Shown in pieces: positions 22,446-34,600 of a stretch of DNA of 64,000 bases; position 1 is the first letter of the stretch; each line of letters starts with the position of its first letter. The stretch is from contig CM072335.1 in the NCBI GenBank assembly GCA_036874045.1, positions 3,058,001 to 3,122,000 on the forward strand, written 5' to 3'. Below the pieces are notes generated by a model. It did not search any database. It saw only the letters and a list, made by a program, of their open reading frames with translations, and was not told the DNA's origin. A program made the position numbers and the translations under genes. Source of the DNA: Cymodocea nodosa (Eukaryota > Streptophyta > Magnoliopsida > Alismatales > Cymodoceaceae).

Positions 22446-22601
22446 TAGCTAGTAAATTGTAATTTGCATACTGATGGTTTTGTGGCACAGTTTCATTGCA
22501 GAAATATGTCAAGCTCTTTGGGATAGCTAGTAAGTTGTAACTTGCATACTGATGGTTTTATGACATAGTTTCATTGCAGAAATATGTCAAGCTCTTTGGG
22601 A
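22446..22601 (+). repeat. 78-bp tandem duplication spanning the splice acceptor and start codon of the topoisomerase gene
   Basis: Copies 22446-22523 and 22524-22601 are nearly identical (TAGCTAGTAA(A/G)TTGTAA.., ..TTTCATTGCAGAAATATGTC, AAGCTCTTTGGGA). Each holds a TTTCATTGCAG acceptor and an ATG (22506 and 22584). The first ATG gives MSSSLG and then TAG; the second opens the long coding frame. Confidence 0.9.
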
Positions 22602-25600
22602 TGCTGCTTACGATATCCAGTCATTGGTGTAAGTTGGAAACCCAGAAGTTTCTCATATAGTATCTACAGCCAGAATGAGCAAAAGATTGCTGCCAAGATT
22701 CGTAATTACCATCCAATTGCAGGACTTAATGTTTCTAAGTTGAATAGTAGAGCTTCACTAACTTCTGCTGTGAGTGTCAGCTCTAGGTTCAATTTTTTGC
22801 CCCTTGAGGATAACTGCAAGAGATTTTTCTCCTGTTCTAGTAACAGTCTTATACTCCAGGCTTCAAAAAAGGAAATAAATAAGGATACAGCTGCCACCAA
22901 TGGGAAGACAGCAAACAGGCATTCTTTAATTGAATTATTTCGTGACTTACAGCATAACAGGTCAATAACTGCCCATAACAGTCTCCAAGAAGTTGAGGTC
23001 AATGGAAGTCAACTTTCTGTCAAAAAAGGTGCTGTAAAGGAAGAAGGCTTACACAAGGAAAGAACTGTGGAAGGAAATAGGAAGAAACAGTTAAAGTCAC
23101 AGGTCAGGAAGAAAGACTCTAAAGTCAAGAAGGAACATGCCTTATCTAATGATGTGGAGGCTAAAGGCCATAAAGCATCTCGTTCAAAGAGAACAGGTAC
23201 ATCTACTGTGTCAGTGAAAACTAAGGAAATTAACAAGTCATTAAATCAAGAAAACACAAGCACCATAAAAAGGAATTTTATGCCTCTGTTTCCACCTTGT
23301 GGGAAGTCAGTTATGGTTGTTGAGTCTGCCACAAAAGCAAAGACTATCCAAAATTATCTGGGGGATATGTTCAATGTTCTTCCTACTTATGGCCATGTGA
23401 GGGACTTGGCTGGAAGATCAGGTTCAGTACGCCCAGATGAGGACTTCAGTATGGTCTGGGAAGTGCCAAGCTCTGCATGGACCCACCTTAAAACCATTAA
23501 AGTTGCACTGGACGGGTATGATCCCTTCCTTTGTTTTTTTGAGAATGGTCCCATTATTTTCATCTTAACGAAGCACAGTATTCTGAAAAGATTGAGTCAC
23601 TCCAAATACACTAGTGTCAATATTGCACCCTAGCCTTGTAGTTTTTGTTAGGTTTGTACTTTTGCATTTTGGTTTTGATAATATTTCTCTATTAGTGCTG
23701 AAATGGTCCTCTTATTTTCTCTTGAGGTTTGTAAAATAAATTAAGAATGTTATCCCCATGTAGATTTCTATGGTCCTCAAGGGAGGGTTTGTGCCGCTCG
23801 GAATCTTGGAAATCTTAGGAAAAAGAAAATAGGAAATTTTTTTGATGTGTTTGTGCAGACTTAGAATGTTAGGAAAGTTAAAAAACTTTCCATCGTATAA
23901 ATATCTGAACTTTTCCCACATTTGGACCTACCCCCTTTCGAAATCCAGGAATCTCGTCACCCTCGTCTCGGCCAAATGCACAGACCTTTAATGTTCTCTC
24001 CACTTGTGTCAACATTATTGCAACCTCCTTCCACTCACACAAACCTCCAATGTTCTCTTCGCCTATGTTGACGTTATCACGACTGAACTACCTGATTATA
24101 GAAATTGATGCTTGCACGACTTTCTTTAATTGCAATCGACCATGTTCAAACTTCTCAATTGTGACCTTCTCTCTCATCCTCTTCTAACAGAAGCCCCTTC
24201 TCACAGGAATCTAGACTTTGATCTTCTTTTCCCCTTCAAGGTAAACATATATTTATTCATCTTTTAAAGCTTGAATTTTCTCTATTAGATTTGCCACAGG
24301 TTCTATCAAATATCTTTTAAAGCTTGAAATCAAAACAAGTAAAAGAGAAGAGGAGGTTGCTTCGAGACCCATTGTAATTTTGGGGACTATTTTGTGGGTT
24401 CATCATTTTCTCTTGATTTTAACATAGATATTTGACCTTTTAATGTATTGATTTGGTAGGTTATATAGTTCCTAGAATGCAAAATAGATTTCGTGATTTA
24501 TAGGGGTGTTTTGGGTTTTATTTAAATTGATGTATCGATTGCACTTTTGCTGTTTTTTTTTGCTAGTTTTATTTTGGGAAAGGTAAAATATGCTCTCTTG
24601 AAAGATAAGCATACTTGCTGTTTCTTAAAGTGAATAACAATATTTTATCTGCCAGTCTAGTTTGTCATTGTTTATGAGACTCAAAGAATGACTTTATTTA
24701 GTTACTATAATACAAGTTTGATGTTTTCTTGCAATGCTTGGTAGGAAATCTTCTTGATTATTTGGAGATGGTTATATTGAAATTGTTGGACTATTTTGTT
24801 TTACTATAATACAAGTTTTTTAGAAGATTCAGAAGATGAGATAGCTGAATTTGATCTGAAAAATGAAGAAATTCAAATTATTAAAGATGAGCTTTTACAG
24901 ATGGATGATACATTAGAAATGACACAAGAATAAAGAAAATAAATAATAGATGAAATGCGTGACAACACGAAAACTACTATGTAGGATGAACGTGACTTTT
25001 AAATCATTTCTTGTATAACTTTATCATATTGTTATATTACAATATTTGAACATTTGTATGTTAAGAATTTATATTTATGCTATGAATTTTATTCTTGGAC
25101 GTTAGTTAACAATTTTGAAATGTAATTGTTTGTGATATGTTATGTCCAAATAGATAATGGACAACACAAATTTTTTTCAATTTGTTTATGACATTACTAA
25201 TAAATAAAAATAAGAAGAATTGATATCTTTTCTTAAAATATAAGTATTATGAAGTGAAGAAATAGAGTAAATAAAAAATAATTATTAAGATATTTTGATT
25301 AAAAAAAAAATTTCAATTCTCAATATTTCCTATGGCACAAACCTCTTCTTGAGAATTCTAATTTTCCTGACTTTCTAAGACATGTACAAACACCTCAGAT
25401 TTTCTTAAGAATCTGGATTTTTCATTTCTTTCATTTCTGAACTTTTCAATGTGCACAAACACCTCCCTATTGTGCAATGACACTTACTTGGTTAGTGAGG
25501 TGGACCACGATTAGGTCAAAGAAATTGGTTTCATTTTTTCTTTCAGTTTAATATAAGGTTGAATAGGAATAAATAGAGAGAAGGGATTTGTGTTGCTAGC

Positions 25601-28600
25601 TTTATATAGGATTAATACATTAATTACTTGATTGTTGTTGCCTAAACTATCTTTTGCCTTACCACTCAAAAGTAAAACAGAGTAATGTTCCTAGAAATAA
25701 TTTCAACATTGTAATTGACTCTAATTTCAACATTGTTTAACTTGGAAGCATTTTTAAATCTAACATTGGTATATTACATCATCTGATTTAATCTTTATGC
25801 ATTCAATTACAATTTATATGAATTTCAATTGTGACATACCATATGCAGGAGTGGCAAGGCTATCAAGAGGGGTACCTAGGTGTAATAGGGCCTTGCCCTA
25901 GAGGCCTGCTGCACATCACCTTAATTAGGTGGATCTTTTGTTAGTTTTATTTAATTAAATATATTTTATAGTCTTTTAAAGTATTTTTTTTTGCATATAT
26001 ATATATATATATATTATTGAATATACAAATTACTGTTCTTAATTTTTATGCATTCAATTAGAATTTTTATGAACTTCAATTGTGACGTGTTGTATGCAAG
26101 AGTGGCAAGGTTATTAATGTGGCACTTGGGCATGATAGGATCATGCCTTGGAGACCTATCTTGCATCACCTTAGTGAAATTGATATTTTGTTTAATTAAA
26201 TATATTATTAAGGTTTTCAAATATTTTTTATTGAAAAAATTTTAGAAATATATGTATATTTGAAGAGTACTATTAAAATATACATAATTATTGAAACATA
26301 TGTATTAGTAATCTTACATTTCATATTTTGATGTTATCTTAGGTGGGGTTTGTGCCGTTCAAAAATTTGAGAATCTTAGGAAAAAGAAAGTATGGAAAGT
26401 GATTGGGGTGCTTGTTCTTGTTTGGAATTTTGAGAGAGTTTAAAAACTCTATTGTATAAAAGGCAAAACTTTTTGCACTTTCTCGACTCTCGTCCTTGGA
26501 TTATCAAGAAAATTACGACATCGACCTTGCACACTCTCGCACCCTTGCACCCTCTACAAGCATAAACCTCTCCAAGCATTTGTGAGCTTACAACTCCACC
26601 CCTGATCTCATCTTGTCTTCCCCTCATTTCGTCGACCATTGCATTTGGAAGGCCTTTGTGAGCCCTCGCATCCTTTGCAAGCATAAACCTCTTCGAGCAT
26701 TCGTAAGCTTACGACCCTGCCCCTAATCATGTCTTGTCTTCCCCTTGTTTTGTTGATCGTCGATCGTCACCTTTGATCCCACGAGCATGAAGGAGCTTTG
26801 ACACATCGATCACAAGTGTTGCGCATTGTCTTTGGTGGTTTGTTGACTTGAGGAGGCCCAACGAGCTCATCGAAAGTTTGGGTTTGATTGTTGATGACGG
26901 GAAGAAGAAGAAGAAGATGAAGAGAGGGGAAGAAGAAAAAAAAGAAAAGAAAAGAAAGAGAAATAGGAAAATAAATATATTTAACTTTTTGTATTTACCA
27001 TATTATTTTTTCCAATTTGTTTATGAAATTATTAATAAATAAAAATAAAAATAATTGATAATTTTTCTTAAAATATAAGTATTATGAAGTTAAGAAATAG
27101 AATAAATAAAATATAATTATTGGAGTACTTTGATTAAAAAAAAAATCTAATTTTAAACATTCCTTTTGACGAAAACCTCTCTCGAGAATTTTGATTTTCT
27201 GAGATGTACGCACCCCAAGTTTTCTCAGGAATTTGGATTTTTCAATTAAAAGTAATCTAAACGTTCCGTTTCTTCAATTTTTGAATTTTCTGATGTGCAC
27301 AAACACTCTCTTAAGAATATTTATGTATTTAAATGTTATTTAGGTAATAATAGAATTAAAAGTATACATAATTATTATTAAACATGTATAAAAATATATA
27401 GATTATAAATTAAAAATGTAATATTTAAATAGATATGTATGTGCCTTAACTTGCTACTTGGGCACTTTGGCTCCTTATAACTTTGGGGGGTGGAATATGG
27501 TTAGTATATTGACTCTCCCTTTCCTTTTGTGCTCTCAGTGCAAAAACCCTTATCCTTGCCACCGATCCCGATCGTGAAGGAGAAGCTATTGCTTGGCATC
27601 TCGTTGAAATGTTGCTTCAGCAGGATGCATTGAAAGATAGCATCAATGTTGTGAGGGTTGTGTTCTGTGAAATAACTGATGCATCCATAAAAGGTGCTCT
27701 ACAATCTCCTAGGAACCTGGATATGAACTTGGTTAATGCTTATCTGGCAAGACGTGCACTAGATTACCTTATTGGATTTAGTGTTTCTCCATTACTATGG
27801 AGGAAACTGCCTGGTTGTCAGTCAGCTGGCCGTGTTCAATCTGCAGCTTTATCTCTTATATGCGACAAAGAGATGGAAATTGATCTATTTAAGCCACAAG
27901 AATACTGGACCATTGAGGCTCAGTTTCACAAAGCAGAGGGCGGCAGTTTAATCTTTTCAGAATTAATCCTTTTTGACTCCAAGAGGTTGAATCAGTTTTG
28001 TGTAGGTACCCAAGAGGATGCAGAATTTATCAAAAAGAGTGTTTGTTCTTCAGATTTTGTGGTACTAGATGTAAAGAAAAATAAGTTTCACAGAAATCCA
28101 CCAATGCCGTACATAACATCATCTCTTCAACAAGATGCTGCAAACAAGTTGCATTTTACGGCTACATATACAATGAAGGTAGACAGCATCCCAGAACTCT
28201 TAGCTTCCTGATTGTTTTATTTGGCACATAAACTTTTTTTGGTCTCATTAATATTGTAGGATACATATAGTTTTCAAACAATTAAACAACATGTTATTTG
28301 CTGTTTTTATATCTTGTATATATATAACTTCTCTTTTCTCAGCTTGATACTTTTTATACAACAATGATGCAGATGAAGTAATTGATACAATTTTTACTTT
28401 TGTAACAGTACTATGCATGACATGACATCTATATTATGATATCGTTGTATCAATAGGTTGTCTCTTGTGTCTGATGTTCATAACACTGCAGTAAATGTTT
28501 TTTTTCAGCAACAATACTACACACAAATTTCGTGCATTGGTGCTCATCTTTTCTGGTTTTATTTTTATCTCTGTATCACTCAAAAGGCGTTTTTAATCTT

Positions 28601-31600
28601 CACATCAATAACAGTCGATATCTTAATCACACTTATTGACTCAACAACTCGAATCTTTTCTCTCCATTTATCTTTATTTTCATTTATTCATTGTCATTTT
28701 CACAATCTATTCCATACTTTCTTGTTTAATAACGTTACACATTTCTACTTGCCTTCCAAATTTTCAATATTTGCAAATCTCTTGTGTGTGTTCATGTGAA
28801 ATGGCCTATCTGTCAAATTCATTCAAGTAAATGGACACCTCATTGTCTATCCTATTTCTAAGTGTGAACTAAGTGCAATTCTTCAGCTTTGCCATCCAAG
28901 TAATTCTGCATTGTGATATTTTTGCTTTTTACTTTTTAGTAGTGTTATTAAGGATGCGTAGGAGCCATTGATCTCCAACTTGTACAAGTTCATGCTCACT
29001 TGCTCATTCAGAAAAATGCTCTATTTTTCACTTATGCACTACAAGAGGAGGCTTTTAGAAATATCCTTTGGCTTGCTCCATTTTTGTCTTGTCAAATTGT
29101 TGTCTGTGTATGTGTTTTGAACTGGAATTCAACTCAAAGGAGGGGTTGCTCCTCAATACCGTCATTGATATGAAATGCAAGTGGAGGAAGGTGGAGATCC
29201 AGAGGGATGAGCAGGACTTGCCTACTTCAAACTAAGTTCTTTCTTCCTCTTTAAGTGTATTGCTGTCTTGGCTAATCAAACCTTTATTCTTGTACCTTGG
29301 GTCAATTAATTTTTATTCTGTGTTGTTGTATTAGTTGATCATCATTGTTGTATTTGCACTCAATATTTTTTTTGTGTGGTGTTTGTTATTCTCTGCATTG
29401 TTGAATGTGACAAGGGTCATTGTCTTCTCACCCTATTTGACATATGTCAAGGGTTAGGGGTCTTCAGTAGTTGTTTTATGTATGACAAGGGTTGGAGGTG
29501 CAAAACCTTTACGTGAGTTCTCTACTTTCTTGATTTATGTCAAGCAAGGAATTCAACATTAGTTTTGTTGTCAAACTTCAGCTCAATGGAAAAGGAAATA
29601 TTTTGGACTTTGTTGGAAATGTTGGTGGAAGTTTTGTCAAATCACAGTAGTTCACAAAAACTGACCAAACATTACAAATATTGCCAAAGTAATAAAAATG
29701 TACACATATAAGGATAATTAAAATATTTTTCTACATATTTATGAAATTAAAAACACATGATACTATGAAACTATAGCATTGGAATATAATGAACTATTTA
29801 AAATATACTAAATTGTTTTAAATTACTAGGAAAATGATAACCTCTATCCCCAATATCATGTAGAGTGTTGTGTTTTTTAATATTATTGCCCATGTGCCAT
29901 TGCTCCCATCAAACTCCCTTTTCAATATACATAGTCTGCTATAACGTATGGTTATAATAGTTTTGATATTGTCTTGGTGGCAAATAGTTGGTGTGTAGAT
30001 ATCCTCCTAATATGTCATAAGATGATTGTGATCGGTAAGGGGGTTAATATGAAGTTTGATGCCTGTACCATGGATCTTACTCTTTGGAGACTGGTGTCAG
30101 AATATGGAAAATAGAAGACCCGTTCCTGTTGGTATTGTCCAGCTCCTTAGCTTGAGGGTGGATCATATGAAGATGCCATTCTTCCCGATCAATTATTGTC
30201 ATTACTAGAGTAATTTTCAGGTACATGAGAAGAACCACCTCCATAACCCCTTCCATTTAACCCAATATTTCGAACATCAAGAGCTTCAATGATACCTTTG
30301 TTGACATCATTCCTAGTTGTATCATCCTAATCTTATCTTCTTCTGCAAGTCAATGGCTCTTGGTCTGGTTGGTAATGTATTCCATAACCTACATCTTTCG
30401 TGGCACATGTGTGCCTTTGTTCTCTAGTAAATGGAATCAATTGTCTTGATGGTGGTTCCACACCTTTGTTGTCGTTTGGTGGTTGCAGAGAATCTGAAAC
30501 ATGTCCACCTACAGCTTCACTGTTGTAGGTGCTGCTACCACTGAAGTTTTGAGTTCCTTTATTTGTATGGTCTGAAGAACTCATGTATTCCTTAACATCC
30601 ACCCCCAACTCCTCGGTAATTTTGGAATCTGTCCTTCCATGTTTACTGCCAAGTACCAATCCTTCATTTTCTGTCTATCAGTCATTGGCTAGATTTTCAT
30701 GATCTTACACACTGTAGATGAAAGTAAGGTCAATTTGGTTGAACTTATCCATCTTTAAGTGCATTCTGTAAGTGCATTCTCCATCATGCTCATAGCTTCA
30801 TATAAGTAATCTATGGGAGGTCTCTTGTCATCCTATCAAATGAAGCATCTTTGTGATTGGCTTTATTTCACTCACATACTTCTTGCAATCCTCCCAAAAA
30901 TGGTTATTGTTGATGATCTCCATCACCATCCTACACCCATATTTGTCACTTTTATGAGATCTATATCATGCCTATGAATTGAACATGTACTTCAATCCAA
31001 CTCTCTAATAAGAGTGCAATATGGTTTGTGGAAAATCTAGTGATGCCTCGGCAAATCGATTCAGTACAACACCTTGACATCCTCATGTTAGCTAACGATG
31101 CGCTGTGGTTGCAGATGAATGTGGTAATTGTTCTAACTTTGCTGACAATCCTTCTTATTAACCTTGTTTTCCCAATATTCTTTGATATTATGTAAATTGA
31201 ACATGGTGTCCCGTATAATAGATATTTGTCCATCACCTTTTTCTTAGTTTTTTTGAAGTTACTCCCATTGTCTGAAACAATCTGTTAACATTATTGGCCT
31301 TAAGCTCCTTCTCAGCGTCTAGCATCAATTTTTATAAAAGCCATTGATCTCTTTTCTCAAGAGATCTGTTAGCAAACTCAAAAAATTTCATGACCATCAC
31401 AATATACTGAAATTTATGAGATTTGTAGTATGCACCCAATATTGGATGTTATTATCACCTATACATTGGCCAATGCTTTTGTAGGTTGATATATGTGTTT
31501 GGTTCTTCCTTTTCTGTTTGTAGATACTTGCCCATCAATTCATGATGGGTTAGCATCTTGTTCCCTTTTTTTTCCTACAGCTACAACCAACATATGCTTC

Positions 31601-34600
31601 AGATAAGGAGTCTTGGTGGTGTTGAGTGGGATGTTATTGAAAAATGTAAACTTGGCTACAAGTTTGCTCACCTTCTCTTTCATTGTTATCTACATCTATA
31701 TTGTTAACTGATTGACTACATGTTTTAGACATTCCTTTAATTCTCTTTCCTTTGTCAGTTGTCTTCCACTTCCACTATCCTCCTCCTACCTTGTACTTGT
31801 GTCTTTCTATTTGAACCTCTCAACATACTCATGTTGCCAACTTTCTTCCTTAGATTGTTATAGCATACATTTCCCTCTTCTCAACCATTCTTACATCAAG
31901 AGGATGGACAATATCATCATCATTATCATCCCTATTTACAAGGATAGGTTTGCTTGTGGATTGTATCTCTCCTCATTGAAAGTCTACTCTTAACTTGCTC
32001 ACCTCTTTTTGCTTTGGTGTCTTTTAAGAGCTCTCTTATTTGCTCTTGTACCAAATGTGGATAAAAGGGTACTTTGCCATGTTATTGTAACCATCGACAA
32101 GATGTTGCTTTAGTTTTGTTATACCTCTACTCATATTCTGTTGTTGATTGGAAATCCATGAATCCATTTGGGATCCTCAAACTTGCCAATGTGTTTGTTT
32201 TCACTTGAACTACCTTGGGATCTCCTTGGGGAAGTCATTCCCATTTGAATAATGAAATTGGTGCATAAACCAATAAATAAGTCAGTTATAAAAATTAAAT
32301 GTTGACATGTTCATTGGAAATTGCATGTAAATTTGTGATTCCAAAAAAATCAAAATTAAAGCCCTGTTTGTGCACTCAAAATTTGAATTATCTCAAAATT
32401 TGACGGAAAGAATTCGAAATTCAGGTGTCTGTGCACATTCAGAAATTTGACAGAAATTAAAATTCAGGTGTTTGTGCACATGATAGAATTGAACGGAATT
32501 GAACAAAATTCATTTTTAATGAAGTTAAGTAATGAATTGATGTAATTAGTGAAAATGTAATTAATCAAAGGAATTCTTTCAAATAAATTAAATATTTATA
32601 TATCATTTAGATCATTAAATTAAATATTTATTTCTCATTTATCAATTAATTATGTCATTATTCATTTGAGTGTAAATATTAATAATGAATAGTTGAGATT
32701 AATCGTTGTCTCATCTCTCTTCCATGATCTTCGCTTAATCATTAAATATCTACATGTACATGAGTTCTATGAAAATTTATTTTACAGACGATATAATAAT
32801 AAATTATCATTCTACCGTATTTTAATAAATATTCTACGAAGTGGGTTGGTGGTGGTGAAACATGCACTTGGCAAAGTGGAATGATGTAGATGAAAAATTT
32901 CATCTTACACCTGAAGAAGCTTCCTTAGGCTCATCAATTGAGCCTCTCATCCTGGGGTGATTGGAGGTGGGGAGTCCGAGGTGGTAGGGTCTTCAGAACT
33001 TGTACAGTGCTATGGAGAGGACGGAGCGGACAAGCTGGACGATTGTAGAGGAGCAAACGCACAAGCTACGGAGAGGATGGAATGGATAGGCCAGATGGTT
33101 CCAAAGGAGTGGACACAAATTGTGGAGAGGATGAAGTAGATGAGTTGGACAATTCTAGAGGAGAGGATGAGAGGACAAAGCGAACGTGCAAGCTATGAAA
33201 AGGATGGAGTAGATGCGTGAGCTTGCGGGAGTGTCGAGCGTGAGGGGTTGTGGGAGTGTCGATCTGTTAGATTTCGTCCAATTCAGACCTCTAAGGTTGG
33301 AAAATTTTTTCCCCAACCTTTGTAAAGGGATAGAATTCATTTTCCCTTTGGAAAATGAATTCCATCTTGCACAAATAGGGGAGGTCTTGGAATCTGACGG
33401 AAAAAAAATTCCTTTCCCTCAGATTCCAAATGCACAAACCCTCCCAAAAAGAAATTTGTTGAAAATAAAATATATTGTTAAAAAAGTAGAGAATGTGTTT
33501 TTTTAACTTAGATTGAAGGTGGGATGTGTGTATTTAAGGTGGATTTAAGATTATAAGGTATAAAATCCGATGAAATTGGGAAAAAATTATTGAAAATAAA
33601 AGTATTTATTTGAAAAATTAGAGGAATATATTTTTCAAATCAGATTTAAGGTGAGATGTGCTCTTGAGGTGGATCTGAGATGATAATGTATAAAATCCTC
33701 TGAAATTTGGAAAAAATGACTGAGAATAATTTTTTTTTGTTGAAAAATTAAAGGAATATATTTGTCAACCTAGATTTAAGTTGAGATGCATGTATTTAAG
33801 GTGGATCTAAGATTATAGGGCATAAAATCCTTTGAAATTGCAAAAGAACTGAAATTTAAAGTATTTTGTGAAAACAAGAAATAAATGCTCGGATCCCATA
33901 TTCATGTATGTATATTTTTAGGATAGATCAAAATAAAGAGAGATCTAGCTCAAAATTTCATGGAAAACAAATGATTTTCTTGGTTGACAACTTCAGCAGG
34001 CTTCTCGGTCACTCTGGTGAGCTTTTCTGGTGATCTTCAACCTTGGTTGATGACATGGGTTGCTATAGAGAAGGGAAGGGAGAATGGAACAAGATAAAGG
34101 AAAGAAGGGAAATAAGGTTTGAGATCGTTTCTGCCACCCCTAGGCATAAGGCACACCATATTGTTTTGACATAGGGTCCATGTTGAATTGTTGATCGACA
34201 TGCAGAATTTGTGCAGATGTTTCACATGGTGTTGGTTGACTTGTGTTGTGAGCTCAACATTTTGCCAAAACATTGATCGATGTCCTGTACCTGTTGACAT
34301 ACATACATATATTGTGTCAGACCCTGCAAGATTTTGTTATGGGTTGATGAAATTTCATGTATACATGTTGATGTTGATTTCCATGATGTTGAGGATGAAG
34401 GGTCTTCATTGCTCGACGTGACAAGGTTAAAAGGTGCTGTACCTTCATCCAATGTGTGTCAACTGTCGAGTTTCTTTTCACTCTTGAAGGGTTAGGGACC
34501 TTTATTACTTGCCTAGTGTTTTTTATTAATTCTTAGAGGTGCTTGCTCTTTGGTCAAGGCTTGTAAAGGGTTTGGATCTTCTCACCTTATCAATGTAGAT

